This document shows, piece by piece, positions 11,597 through 25,030 of a DNA stretch of 64,000 nt. A program made the position numbers and the translations under genes. The notes under the pieces are model-generated. The model was not told the DNA's origin, did no database searches, and saw nothing but the letters and a program-made list of their open reading frames with translations. The stretch is from Moniliophthora roreri (taxonomy: Eukaryota; Basidiomycota; Agaricomycetes; Agaricales; Marasmiaceae). Location: positions 434,001 through 498,000 of the forward strand of contig LATX02000211.1 of assembly GCA_001466705.2 (NCBI GenBank). The letters are read 5' to 3'. Each line of letters starts with the position of its first letter. Position 1 is the first letter of the stretch.

Positions 11597-12659
11597 TCAT
11601 GACAGGTGCTCGGGGCAATATGCTGGTCCTATGTGTGGAAGCCACACTCGACAGGAAGGGCAGAATCTCGGCTGAGATGTCAAACTTCTTCGAACAAGCT
11701 CATTTAGGAGCTCCTGGGTGTCTGACCTACGAATTTCGACTATTTCGTTCCAGACACGCCAGCCGAAAGGGGCTGGGGTCTTTGGCTGTAGCATCACAAT
11801 CCGAGTCGATACGATTATTCTCTGGCGAAGGGTAATAGCCTGGAGCAAATTTTCGAGAACGAAGATGGGGTCGAGACATGCTCTTGAAAATTGGTAGTCG
11901 GCATAAACCCGACGATCCAACTGAAGAGATCCCAAAACGACATTTCCTATTAGATGAAGAAATTATTGAGAATGAAGCATATAATGTCTGTAGAAGTGAA
12001 ACGGCAAACATGCCACTATATACCGACCACATGATCGGTTCCCAGCGCTCCACGTTCCCTTCTGAAAAACCCAGTTCAACCCGAAAGGACATGCGAATCT
12101 GTTTGGCGTCGTCGAGGATTTGAACCCAGGTGAAAGTTTGTGATATACTAGGTCCAAGTGGGAACTCGACGGGAAGTGGATAATTTGGGTGTGGCGGTTG
12201 AATACCGATAAGAAGACGGTATAGATGTAGCGCATCAATGATGCCGTGTAACCAGTCCTTTACCAATGCCACGAGAGTATCAAGGACAGGGCCTAGTTTC
12301 TCCCATGCTTGACTCGGGGACTCCATCAAGGCTAGGTAGTCGTCCGAGAAGGTCACCACTGGTAGCACTTGAAGGCCATGCTCCATCTTAAACTTCAGGA
12401 ATGCGAGACTCGCATAGGATTTGCGTGACAACATTTCCCAGCAAACTATGTCAGCGATGAGATCATAGGTTGTAGAAATGAACTCCAAGTGATAAGAGCT
12501 CAGACGTCGGTAAAACAGGCAGGAGATATAGAATATTGCTGTTTTACTAGGATGCATGTCCGTTGAGTCAAATGGTAAGCAGTCCCTTGGTAGTATGTGT
12601 AGTATCTTGAATCTTGAAGAATGAGACTGCTGGACAAAGCACGGAGTTTCAGCACCCAT
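11597..12659 (-). CDS. Hypothetical Agaricomycete protein with Cys/His-rich C-terminus
   Basis: Translation from 12659 gives a hydrophobic/helical protein (SYASLAFLKFKMEHGLQVLP, later EFPLGPSISQTFTWVQILDD). A GT-AG intron after MWS joins to EMSFWDLFSWIVGFMPTTNF, and a second intron of roughly 90 nt would join to PKTPAPFGWRVWNEIVEIRR and end with FCPSCRVWLPHIGPAYCPEH, a C-x2-C...C-x2-H pattern that could bind zinc. Without the second intron the protein would stop at 11815. The start is the first ATG; an internal one (MHPSKTAIF) is possible. No named domain recognised. Confidence 0.5.
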
Positions 12660-14360
12660 CTTGACAAGGAAAAATCCAAATCACTGCGGCCAGGCCCGGG
12701 GGCATTTCTTCTGCATGGCGGTTTAGCCACCGCTGTCACGATAGTTTCTTCTGTCAATTCCAGAATCTGGGGGCATTGGAGATAAGCCGGGAAGATGTAG
12801 ATACCAATGCCAGTGAGCAGCTATTTAAGTGGAGGAGATCCCACTTAGCTAGTTACACAGCTGAGCATCCTCGGATGTTCGAATGAAGAATTCAAAGCGG
12901 TATGAGCCATTAGTCGCCCGCTCAAATGGGCTTGGCAGTCTGCAAGTTCGCCATGAGTGTCGTCGTTCGACAAAGACGTGCCTATTTAAGCCCGAATTGC
13001 AATTCTTGGCAATCAGATGTAGTTGAGTTGTAAGCAACATTGATGTGTACCTTGTACCAGTTCCTTTCCAGACACCCCATCGAATCAATTGGAGATAAGA
13101 GATGCCAGCAGCTCTGAGTTTTCTGGGCTTCTGAAGAGGCGAGACCAGACTATTGGAATGCATATCGACTATGGGGGCGGAAAGTCAGGCGGTGACGCTC
13201 AGGGAAACAAAGGTATGTTTCCAACTATCACTTACCAATGAATCGGGTTCCATGGAACGGTCTTCTGACTCCCCCACGAACGGGGTGAGTCGCTTGCATT
13301 GCAACGTACATACGAGGCATTCCTGTCACCATTCCTGCAGCATTACGTAGCTATCACGGAGACACGACGCTGGTAATGGCAACGAAACATGTCTCTTGAC
13401 GTCGCTGAAGCTAGATCTGCGCAATTGTTTGCAGGTGCGTACATCATGTACTAGTTTAGTACCAGTTGCAACAAGGAGGCAAGACTTTGCGGAGGTTTGA
13501 CCATTAGTGGTTGATAGTATGATCACATACCGCCATCAGCTCTAACTTGTCAGTAGGCAGTCCAAGACTGACTCAGAATAGATCTTCCTGTTCAAAAGTT
13601 CGCACCGACAGATAAAGAATCCCGGTCCATTGACATTTGGTTGTTCTTCACAAACCGTCCCTACTTTCCCGCTCCTTCCCTTAGCTATCGATTACCCATC
13701 TGATGTACTAAACTTCAATCTGTGCGGCCTTGTGATTGAGGTACGTTCAGGTACGTTCCGAGCCCAGTCACAGTGTTTATCATTAGCCAATTTAATGGGG
13801 CACTGGTCGTGGAAAGCGGACAGTTGAGTCTAACCAGTAAGCCGGGAGAAGAGTATACAAGAGTATACTGAGTATATGAGAACCTGAGAATTGGAGAGTT
13901 GAGAGTTTATAGAGTTTGAATATTTTAAGATGACTGGCGGCAGGCCACGCGCGCATCGACCATCATTCCAACTGACGGTAACTTGCCAGTGCGACCTTTT
14001 TAATTAAATGCTCTCACCGAATGCTAATCAAGGTCAGCTCTCACCGGACCAATACGAGAAGGCAGCACCTCGTGTTCGATAAACAGGAATGGCTGGTTTG
14101 GATGCAAGGCTTGAAGCTTGAGATCCGAGGTAAGTGCCTTTGCGTGAGTCAAACCGAAATATACCCACTTAACCTCGGCTTGACACCGACATCCCTTACT
14201 TGGAATCAAAAGAAGACTCGGATATCGCAAGCAGGACACGTAGATGCAGAGAAATCTTGTGGTCGCCTCCCGGCCCTTTATCCAATCTAATTCATCGCCA
14301 TTTTTCAACTCCGAGCAGCTTCATCATTACCACCATACGATTCAGGACTCAAGGATTCGC
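12660..14360. other. Intergenic, AT-rich patch
   Basis: About 1.7 kb with only short unconnected frames. Around 13855-13925 a low-complexity run of gagtata/gagagtt-like words occurs. No gene, RNA or transposon recognised. Confidence 0.45.
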
Positions 14361-14364
14361 AATC

Positions 14365-14490
14365 TATCTTGGCTCCCTCCGCCGGTATCAAGCTCTTTAA
14401 CGGAGACACTATGCTCGCATACGATGTCGCCTTTTTTCAGTCTTTTCGGCAATCTACCTTCCGTTTGGCGTTTCCATACTGCACGAAACT
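14365..14490 (+). pseudogene. Short remnant of the sulfotransferase-like family
   Basis: The stretch tatcttggct...gagacactatg resembles the leader of the intact gene at 19418, and the following ctcgcatacgatg plus cggcaat...ccttccg...tactg resemble codons about 10-45 of the copy at 10318 (cggcaatagccccc...tactg). About 30 nt of the start region are missing. Similarity is short, so this is tentative. Confidence 0.4.
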
Positions 14491-14595
14491 CCTCGATGCT
14501 GCACCCCAAGAGACACTTGTATCCATTAAATTCTACTGTCATTAGTACACTTCCAATCTATTTTACATGTCACATTCCTATAGGAGTATCGAGAC

Positions 14596-15939
<1,344 letters not shown>

Positions 15940-16004
15940 TCAAGGTCGAGAGGAGTGAAGTGAAGTGAAATGTTTCTGGAGGCTGAAATCCACCAGCTTG
16001 TGGA

Positions 16005-16148
16005 TTTTATAGTGCGCATTTCGGCTCTGGCTGGATAAAAGAGAGGTGAGTTGGTAAGTCGCTAGATAAAAGTCTTACGAAGCACCTACATAAGACTCCG
16101 AGATTGAATAGGCTGAGGACTTTGTATTCTTGAGCCGCAGTGGCCGCA
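16005..16148 (-). promoter_or_regulatory. OYE copy A promoter: TATA-like box and GCGGC pair
   Basis: On the minus strand tataaaa lies at 16011-16005, 78 bases upstream of the ATG, and tgcggccactgcgg at 16148-16135, about 210 upstream. Both are conserved at similar distance in copies B and C, while nearby bases differ. Confidence 0.55.
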
Positions 16149-16190
16149 TTGGAAGGGTCAAGGAACAAGCGACCGTGATGGATTAGTGTG

Positions 16191-16972
16191 TTAGAGTACC
16201 GGTCACGTGGTTTGCAAATATATTCGATATAGATCCTGGCGAGCGAAACACTCTAGCTATAGTGCGATAGCTTCTCTCATAGATAACGAAGGGATTGAAG
16301 GAGTGGGAGGGTACCCCATTATGAGATCGTAGAGGTAGAAGCTTAGAACTCGTTCCAAAACAAACAAAATCACATGACTTATCCGCTGCCCGCAGCGATC
16401 TGGCCTGGGGAGACGAGATTAGTGAGCAACCTGTGGCAGCCATTTCTTCGTCTTGTCAACCATCACGGCGACTCGGATATTCAACGGATATGGACCTCTA
16501 GTAGTAGAAATTTGTATGACTCTGCCAAGATTCCGCATAGAGATCTCCTAGTCCGACGGATATGTAGTGATAATCGAATCTTTGGCACTCGGACTCTTCC
16601 ACGCAAAGAGCAGCTGTGGTGGAGAGAAGGGCGAGGAGACCATGGTTACACAACCTAGTATCTCATCTCCGGTGGACAAAGACGTTTCTGTAGGATTCAG
16701 AGAGGTGTGATGGATGAAACCGTACGCTACATGGATCTCTTTGCAAGTTTTTTTCTTTCCTCAGCGTTACTCCAAGGGCCGTACAAGAAAGCTACATTAT
16801 TCTTCTACAATCTGATCAATGCTGTGCGTGATGATCAGCGCTATCGTCGACGAAAGGTCAGTCTCCTGCCATGAAATCTAATATCTGATATATACAGCAG
16901 CGCAGTGCCTCGTGGTCAGGACCCATTTACCTTTACAGCCATCATCTCCTTCAGTTACACTCGACGCTGACA
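16191..16972. other. Intergenic block shared with the inverted copy at 32.7-33.2 kb
   Basis: This sequence is repeated in reverse complement at about 32700-33240. It includes a frame from 16642 (MVTQPSISSPVDKD) that stays open in the other copy (from 33028, minus; later YMDLFASFFLSSALLQGPYK) but is broken here by a 9-nt insertion and a 2-nt loss. It could be a dead upstream exon or a small lost gene. Confidence 0.45.
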
Positions 16973-18988
16973 ATGAGTTTCACCAATTCGTCGAGTTATA
17001 TACGAGGCCGAAACACGTTAAATCATATTCATGGGAATCAAGTGAATGGTACAATCAATGCGGGTATCGTGAACTTCACTGCTGGTCAGGAGACGACTCA
17101 ACGTACTGTGTACGATGAGGTGAGCATGGTAGTTGTTTCAGTAATCCTTCAGTAAGCTAAAGCGCTAAGTCACCAGTTTCCATACGTGAAACGCGGAGAT
17201 ATGTTCATCATTAAGGAGATATACTCCGTGGACCTCTCAGGATGGGATTGGAACTGGCGGAATGGCCAATTGATTGGTCGACACAAGTCAGCTCGAAGAT
17301 CGATTTATGTGGTTGAGATTCTTCCCTATCGGCAGGCCAAGTTTACTGCAGTGATGTACGAAGGGGACGACGTACAGAATGCCTGGGAGGCAGACTTTCG
17401 ACAGTTCTCGCATGCCAGGTTGGTACTGTAATCCTTGGTTGAACTTGCCCTCACTAACCGACAAGCAGAAAACCGGGTTCGACTCAGCTTTTCGGTATCA
17501 ACCGGTCCGAGATTCCAGCTCTGATCTTTCATAGTGGTATGATTTTGTTGGCCGTCAACGTTGGGTGCTGATATATGTAATCTACAGAATTGATCCCTCT
17601 CGCACATCTGTACAAGGAGTCATTCTGGATGAACGTCTACGTTGAACACTTAGCGGTCAGTCCCGATCTTGGCAACCTGGCTCGGGTGTACTCCAATTTA
17701 CCTTCTTCATCCAGATTTCCAAGGAATGCGGAAGAAAGTATCTATGGATGGACACGAAGGGTGTTCTGTGTAGTGGCCCACAGGGACCCCCCGCCGATTG
17801 GGGCCGATATTTCGACGCAGTCTCAGATTCGGCATTTACTGTTCCATCGACAGTGGATATGCTCGAAGACGACGTTTCCTTTAGATTCTTTTGTAATATC
17901 GGATCGAGCGTGGACAAGAGTATTCTGGAGTGTGCGTGGTGGAGCTGGAAGCGCACATTCCTTGATACTCTATTTCAGGTCACGACGGACCCGGAGGGCC
18001 CCCGATGCAAGGATGGCGGCAATTATCACTGTATCAGCAAACTTCCATATCTCAGACGACTCTGGCGGACGGCACCACATCAAATTCCGATGGACATTAT
18101 AGAGGGGCTTCGGTTCGATACCGTCTACTCGCCTTCGCTTGGGACAGTCGCGAAATGGCCGCGAGGCGCTCAGATAACCTGGAAGTGGAGAGATACGATA
18201 GGTCTGCAGGACAAATCATTGCTTGATGACGGAATTACACGGTAAGTTGCTACCCACAAGCCCTATGAAGTTGGTATTAACGTCTGCAGCTTCAAGTTAG
18301 CTGCTACTCAAGGGGAGCAAATGCTTCTTACAGCATGGTTAGACCCTGGATCACTATTTTGGAAAGGGTGGCTATCACAATCTCTGCACATTTCTGATAC
18401 TCTCGAGATGATGGGTAACGAACAAGACTTTTGTACGTGCCTCCTCTCATGAGCTACATGTTGGGACTTACCTTTTCTATGAACAGTTGTCGTAGATCCA
18501 CCCCAAGTGTATCTCACAGCCAGCCGATACGCATCGAAAGACCCAGTTGCGAAATCCCCGGCCATTTACCTCTTCGTCTATCCTTTTCCCATGTCCTTAT
18601 CAGAACTTGTAACATGGGTGAACGGCCGCAGCCATTTTTGGTCTGTCGATCAGAGCGGACAGTCCAAGATGTCAAAAGATGAATGCGAGCAATGGGGTCT
18701 CCCAACGTTTACTCCATTTATCCATGAAACTTACCTGCTCTCATGGCCCTCGCAAGTTTACGCTGCCCTTCGTGACTGGCAAACGGCCCGAAGCTTTGAC
18801 CCTAAGACTTCCGATTGGGCACGACACATGGGTTATCCCGAGTTGGAGATTATTGGTGCCAGAAACGACGAAGAACGTTTTGTTTTCGTGGATGGTATGT
18901 TAACGATTTGGTTTCACTGGGATATCTCAATGTTCTGAGGTCGTTGATTTTAGAAGTAGATGATGGATGGGAGGTTCTCGAGTGTTAA
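16973..18988 (+). CDS. Agaricomycete-specific uncharacterised protein with N-terminal GNQVNG motif
   Basis: Eight exons in phase (16973-17119, 17177-17418, 17469-17536, 17588-17655, 17715-18241, 18290-18432, 18487-18894, 18954-18988) encode 545 residues. The N-terminus holds NTLNHIHGNQVNGTINAG (residues about 14-31), a Gly/Asn motif also seen before kinase or NLR domains in mushroom proteins. Then RRSIYVVEILPYRQAKFTAV, YEGDDVQNAWEADF, and a long C-terminal part with CAWWSWKRTFLDT, DPPQVYLTASRYA, SHFWSVDQSGQSKMS and GLPTF. I recognise the family as a large mushroom lineage of unknown function. Intact. A truncated inverted copy lies at 32113-32698 and decayed relatives at 20990 and 24085. Confidence 0.75.
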
Positions 18989-19417
18989 GATAGGATCCTC
19001 AATCACTTTTTCATACATTCTGGGTAGTACTACGACAGAAATTATGGTGCGTTTCGTTCGCTCCCACACTCGAAAATCTAATCAACGAATGAGACTGCGA
19101 CAGTACTGGCGCAGGTTTTGCAAACCCGATGGCATCCCAATGGCAACTTCTTACTCCGAACACTCTGGAAGATGCCATCGACCTCAGTGTGTAGAATTTG
19201 AGCCGGGGATCCGACGTGCATGGAGTTCATACAGGGATGAACTCCAATCTTGTCCTACCCTGACGGCTAAGGCCAACTGGAGCCTCAAATTTTCCTATTA
19301 TCTCATTCTGAGCCAACCGGATCCGAAGGGCAGCTGGCAAATCAGGTACATATCCTATCTTGGCTGTCTTCACTATTATAAAGTCCTCCCTTGCCCGCCC
19401 AACCTGTGGGAGACACT
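18989..19417. other. Intergenic, upstream region of the sulfotransferase-like gene
   Basis: About 430 bases. The last 60 before the next start resemble sequences upstream of the remnant at 14365. No separate gene supported. Confidence 0.45.
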
Positions 19418-20511
19418 ATGCCACCTCAAAGAATATACATCCTCTCTCATCCTCGCACACGATGCAATCTTCTCTTTCGACTCCTCGGCAGCCACCCCTC
19501 CATCTCAGCGACACCCCCCTTGCGCTTTGTGTTCCCGTACTCTATGGGGCCAGAATATCAATCTTCGGAAAGGTCCAAACAACAGGATTCGGATCGGTTC
19601 CCTGATATGACTTATCAAGACATGTTTGATCTTGTGCGGAGTGGCATCGAAGATATAGAGGCAACGGTATGTTTTTATATAGTCAACGTTATAGGCTATC
19701 ATATCTAATCTGCGTTGTGCAACTAAGGGGTCGATACCTCTAGCCATGGAGCACCCACACCATATCATGCCGTACACAACCCTTAACCAAAACACCAAGT
19801 TTCCGAGTCCTCGCGGAGATCAAGTTGAGCGTCCGACTATTCTCTTCGAAGGCACCTCTTCCTCGGAGACGAACCCGACTCTCCTTCCAGATACTTTTCT
19901 CTTCAGCTTCACTCCCGTCGTGACTATTCGCCATCCAGCGAGAGTTCTACCTTCGTTCGTACGAGCGAAGTATCATGCAGGATCAGGATCATCTGGCGCT
20001 GAACAAGGAACATTTCTTTTTGAACTCGAGAAAGCGGCTAGATTCAGATGGGAACGGCTAGTCTTCGAGTCGTTTAACCAAGATGACCGCAACCCGCGGC
20101 CTATAGTTATTGACGGGGATAAATTGGCTCAAGATCCGCAAAGTCAGATGAGGATGCTCTGTGAGCGTCTAGGGATCGATGCGAACGCAAAGATCGAATA
20201 CACTTGGGATCCCGCACAGATTCAGGAGACATTCAGCCATTGCTCGAAGGAATTGAAGGAAGCGTTCTTTGGGACCTTGAATAAGTCCAGTGGTGTGATT
20301 GTGGACAAGGTGCGTTTTCCGTGTTACCGGTCACTCGTAGATGCTACGATATCTCATGTTCTATTTCCAGAATCTCGATAAGCCGATACTTGTTGCAGAC
20401 GAAAGGCGTCGATGGGCGGAAGAGTGGGGCGAAGAGTTAGCCTCTCAGATGGAACATTTGGTTTGCGAAGCCATGGAAGACTACTTGTATCTGCGCCAGT
20501 TTGCCGTATAA
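19418..20511 (+). CDS. P-loop / sulfotransferase-like protein
   Basis: Three exons (19418-19666, 19728-20309, 20371-20511), GT-AG introns in phase 0, 323 residues. The start is followed by IYILSHPRTRCNLLFRLLG, which fits the 5'-phosphosulfate-binding strand-loop-helix of the sulfotransferase superfamily, although the classical Gly/Ser/Thr pattern is altered (HPRTRCN). LFSFTPVVTIRHPARVLPSF resembles the 3'-phosphate-binding strand (IRHPAR). Mushroom genomes carry many such genes annotated only as P-loop NTPases; enzyme activity is not established. A dead copy lies at 10318 and a shorter remnant at 14365. Confidence 0.75.
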
Positions 20512-20989
20512 TGTGACAGGACTATAGCACTAGTTGCGTCCACTGTATGTAGTGAAATCCGAAGGAAGAAGTCAAACAAGGGTAACCAACGACGTTGAAT
20601 GCACAAGGATATATTTCATGGACATACAGTTACGATAGAGCGTAGCCACAGAATCCAAACCATGCTCATTGTTAACCTCGTTTTTCCTGACCATCTGGAA
20701 ACTTTAAAAGACAGTGCGATCCCCGTTGTCGCGGAGTATGGTTCTCAAATGTGAGAAATCTAAGTATTCGATGATTCATTTCAGAGCCAAATTCGTCGTC
20801 GAAAAACTTTCCTGCATACCTTCGTTCTGAGAATGCCGGGGATAATTTTCTTTTTTTTAAGGTATCTACGCAGCTCGAGCGAGTAGCGGTCATAAGAAGT
20901 TTCGTACCTTCAAGTTCTTCCAAGCATGCTTGGTTGCGAACTACTTGAATAATGGGAAGATTGAGTCACTGAGCGAGGTCCATTGGAAG

Positions 20990-21220
20990 TCATTGCCTGA
21001 CCGGATGGCATTGTAGGTTACCATTCCGCCGTTGGTAATTAGTCGAAATTCTGGTCATTAAAAAAGGGAGTCCCAAAGACATGCGCAAACTCTCCGAAAT
21101 CTCGTCGAACCCAGAAGAGTCAAATGACCAGAAGTATTTCTTTCCTTGTATCCGGGAGTTCCAGAACCCAGGTGGGTTTCGCAATCTGAGGGACAGGAAC
21201 TGGTCAAATGAAAAGGTCAA
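20990..21220 (-). pseudogene. Remnant of the 545-residue protein family (as at 16973)
   Basis: The minus strand reads KKYFWSFDSSGFDEISESLR then GLPFL, matching the SHFWSVDQSGQSKMS...GLPTF region of the gene at 16973. Only this segment is readable and flanking frames do not continue the family. Confidence 0.5.
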
Positions 21221-22521
21221 TGTGCTGATGGACCTAGAATTTGGGTATGCTTGCGTCTGACAGCTTGAATAGACTCGAACGCCAGGTTATAACGCCATGT
21301 ATTATACGAAACGATATGTGAATCCTCATAGCCAAATTTTTGAGCAATCTTTAGACGAAACGAAATCCAGATGGTGGTTGTGGATAAGTGTCGTCCAACA
21401 TCGCGTCACTGGTTGCGCCGACGCGGCCATCGCAAACAAACAGCCTTTGAAACAACCTTCACCATTACCTGCGACCTTTCCCTACTTTCATCACTATCAA
21501 ACGTTAATCACCAAGTCCACCAAGAGGGGTGACGGGTTTCGTTTGGATGTACTATATGCTCAACAGATAGGAACGGCTCCGCAACCGAGTGTACTATGGA
21601 GCAGTGGCAGAGACAGGCGTAGTGGAAAAGTTCGAGGTAAGTCATCCAGTCTCATTGTATACTGGATTTTTCTTCTAGTCCTTTCCGCCGGTTGAAACCG
21701 GAAGGTACTTGTGTAACGTCAATACCTCCTTAGTACCATACTCCACGTCAAGTCCAAGGCGAGCTTAGCAACATACGCCGATGTAGACAAACATTATGGA
21801 CGCCTGTTGTCCAGTCCCTTTCTGTCTCGATTCCACTAGCATGTATCCTGGAAGCTCCAGGTTCAAAATGTGTCCCATTTTGCTTCTCATGTGTCACAGT
21901 GACTCCCTCAGGTCGTTGCCGTCAACAACTCATGCCAACTCTGCCCACATCAATCCTGCTGATATTAATCTTAAGTACACATTATTGGAAATCTCTGAAG
22001 CACGTCGAGGGCTGTCATTTCTGACATTCAGTCCTGGCAGCCTACAGTTAATTGCGTTCATCGACACTCCTTCAGCTCTACACAGCCATTTATTACGGTA
22101 CAGCTTGGGATCATCAACGTCTCGCTTCAGGGTATTTGATATGGCTTCGTGGGGTACAAGTTGAACGTAAGGGTTTATTTTTGGTGGCGTATCCAACTCT
22201 TCTCTGACCTTCATTTTGACTAATGGCCTCACATATAGTTCTGCATCGTTGCATATCACAGATAAGCGTGGAATGACAATGAAAACATGCGCACGAAATC
22301 AAAAGCTGCACACGACTATCATTTCTTCCGGATGCGCTTCCCAGCACTAGTGGACGACGGCGGTGACCTGTGCCGCCGGAATTAAGCTACCCGGTTGCCT
22401 GAGCTCTTGCAACACTACTCCTGATATATTAGGCAACGAAAAGTCTTCATGTCCACTCTTAATATATAATAGGGAGATGTGCACAGTCTATGCCCTTATC
22501 TTTCGTTGACGACGCATCATT
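21221..22521. other. Intergenic, nothing supported
   Basis: Frames at 21297-21695 (+) and 21796-22164 (+) have no recognisable domain or splice partner. No repeat or RNA gene seen. Confidence 0.45.
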
Positions 22522-23948
22522 ATGGGCGAGAAACCTCTACACATGTATCGTCTTGTTTTCTCGTTTTTCACGTGTTTACTGACGCTGCCAATTCTTTGTA
22601 GGGCGGGACCTCTGGTATGTCACTCCTGCTATCTTGTACCTTAAGGTCCCATATTCCCCTGTACTACAGCTCCTAGGTTATTTCTTGAACTGGGGTTTGT
22701 TCGGTATTCTTACAGTCCAAGTCTGTATGTGTCCGTGTTTCCCGCTATGATTTACCTACCATGGCAACAATTGATATGTAAATTGTTCAGATATCTACTG
22801 GTTATCCTTTCCGAACGACACCCGGGTTGCTCAGGCTCTCGTATACTGCATATATGGTTTAGAGATATCCCAGACCATTTTGCTTACCCACGACGCTTTT
22901 CAGAGTTTCGTTTACGGCTTCATGGATCATACTTCCGTGGATAGGCTCCACCTTATGTGGTTGGACACTTATTTGTTTGATGGCCTTAGTATGTGATCAT
23001 CTAGAGCATGGATTTTGTGACGCGGCGCTCATCTTCCCCGGAACACTCAGTTGGTTTCCTCGTTCAAGTCTATTTTGCTACTAGAATCCATGGCCTACTG
23101 TCTAGAACTAAGACTTTACCCGGAATCATCGTGTTGGTGAGTTACAGCTCATTACGAGTCTTCCTAAATTGCTGAAGTTGATTTTCATTTCTAGTTATCC
23201 ATTTCTCAATGCGCTGGGGCCATATCCATAAGTACCATCATGAAAGATATCTCTTTCATTTCGGAGTCCGACGATGACGGATATAATTACGCTGCTTTGG
23301 TTCCTGGCGTTGTGGGTTTGAATGCGAGCAGGGTTGGTGCTTAATACTAATCTGACCCCTCGACAGATTTGGTTTGGATGCGGTATAACTGCTGACATCC
23401 TCATCGCTGTAACAATGGTTTATGCTGTGGGTTCCCACTATTACTGACAGTGCATCTGACATCCTTTGACCGTAATCGTATAGCTCTCGCGGTTTGACAC
23501 CCTGTTTCACGAAACTCAGAATCTCATTCAACGACTGAACAGACTTGCGATGGAAACCGGTGGCCTCATCGGTGGGTGATTTAGTAGAATCAGTAGGCAC
23601 GCCTGGTCGTTGACTTGACTTATAGCCGTAACGAGTCTTGTTCAGCCTCTTTTGTGGTTTTTCTTCCCAACCCGATTCTATCACCTTACGCCGGCTCTGA
23701 TTATCGGGAAGCTTTACTCGAACTCGCTATTGGCGGCGCTCAACAGCCGTGTACGGATTCGTGGCGAAAGGGATGGCAGCAGGAATTTCCGAGTGACAAG
23801 CACTCGTCGTGCAACTATCACTATCCCGTTGTCAACTCAGATTCGGCAGGACAGGGTGCAATCGGGAAGTTGGGTACCTAGTACTTTCCCCAGCGTTTTA
23901 TATGATACGGATGGCTTGGATTCATCGGTATGTGTTCTAGCAACGTAA
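22522..23948 (+). CDS. DUF6534 seven-helix membrane protein
   Basis: A tiny first exon (22522-22544, ATG GGC GAG...) joins 22602-22614 and 22670 onward to give MGEKPLHMAGPLLLGYFLNW. Further exons yield IYWLSFPNDTRVAQALVYCI, QVYFATRIHGLLSRTKTLP, SISQCAGAISISTIM, IWFGCGITADILIAVTMVYA, TSLVQPLLWFFFP and KLYSNSLLAALNSR, the order and spacing of the mushroom DUF6534 family (about seven membrane helices, cytosolic tail). Introns are short GT-AG and keep frame throughout; the final exon may end at 23948 or use a weak donor just before. No reaction or ligand is known for the family; plasma-membrane location is inferred. Confidence 0.8.
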
Positions 23949-24084
23949 GATCCATTGATTCATTACTCAGTCCTAAACTCAGGAAACGCAGATGAACGTC
24001 TCGGGGACTAAAGCGGACAGCCGTGTCGCTTGAAAGCCGAAGCACTCACTGTCTTTTGTTTGTTAAGTTATAGTCGAAAAATCT

Positions 24085-24465
24085 GTATTGCGAACGGTTG
24101 TCCATCGAAAAGGCATAGATGGACGTGGGAGTCCCCCTGTACTTGTACATATTCAATTCCACATGGATTTGGAACACTACTATCGGCAACGCTCCTGTAC
24201 AATCTTCCGTCCCTGTGACGCTCACTTGTTTACCCCGTCGATGATCTCCGCTAAGTTCGCGTCGCGACACTTCTCGTCTTTTGATGAGACTGCCCAATCC
24301 GAGATGTTACAAGACAAATGCGAACACACGGGTGCCCCAGTACTCGCTCCGACCCCTGCTATTCGCAGTATGTCCGCATCTCTAATGTGGTCTGTGACCC
24401 TAAATATTAGACTTTGCACGTCATGGACCTTCCGGCATTTCAGATTGTTCGAAGAAGAATACTGA
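24085..24465 (+). pseudogene. Second remnant of the 545-residue protein family
   Basis: The frame reading SRHFSSFDETAQSEMLQDKC then EHTGAPVLAPTPAI parallels SHFWSVDQSGQSKMSKDECE...GLPTFTPFIHE of the gene at 16973. Upstream similarity is weak and frames shift. It lies just downstream of the DUF6534 gene. Confidence 0.45.
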
Positions 24466-25030
24466 AACTCAAGAGGTCTAGATGTTAATAAGGCCAAGGC
24501 AAGCAGAGGTATGTTCATATACAACATTAGCTACATCACTTTCACTGCTATAGCTTCGCACGATAGAAGCTTCAGGAATAAGCTCATGATGGACGTATTC
24601 AGTGCCCGTGCTAAGGATAGTGAGTACCTTCTGTGGTGTGAATCGATGATTGTATTTCGGTATATATGTACATTCAGTAGCAAGTATCAATGCATTCACA
24701 CTATTTACTGACCAACTCGTGTCACGAAAGCGTGGTATAGAATCACGCAGAACGCATAACAACACGAGCATCGCCCCCAGGCCCACAGGTCAGACATTCG
24801 TTTGCTCAGTGCTGCCAGGTAGAGTGGGGCCTTAGGGAGCGCCCAAGAGTCGAAGATTGCCACGTCTGAGGCGGACATTTGTCGTCCTCTATCGGCGTCG
24901 AAAGTGTATCCCAAAGGAACTATAACACCATTCCACCGGTCATGAATCGACGTCCATCCTATCGTCGGAAGTCATCCGTGTAATTCGGGGCCCGTGCTCC
25001 ATCTTGAGAAGCTTCTAAAAACGGACCAAG
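24466..25030. other. Region with a possible membrane-protein shard
   Basis: On the minus strand, frames at about 24478-24914 contain short hydrophobic pieces (LGAMLVLLCVLRDSIPRFRD, LYMNIPLLALALLTSRP) that faintly recall DUF6534-type helices, with no consistent splicing. At most a decayed relative. Confidence 0.25.

Noticed and set aside
21297..22164. Two plus-strand frames between remnants
   Set aside because: No recognisable motif, start context or splice partner.
24478..24914. Minus-strand hydrophobic frames as a second DUF6534 gene
   Set aside because: Only faint similarity in two short pieces and no consistent exon structure; kept as a note, not a gene.
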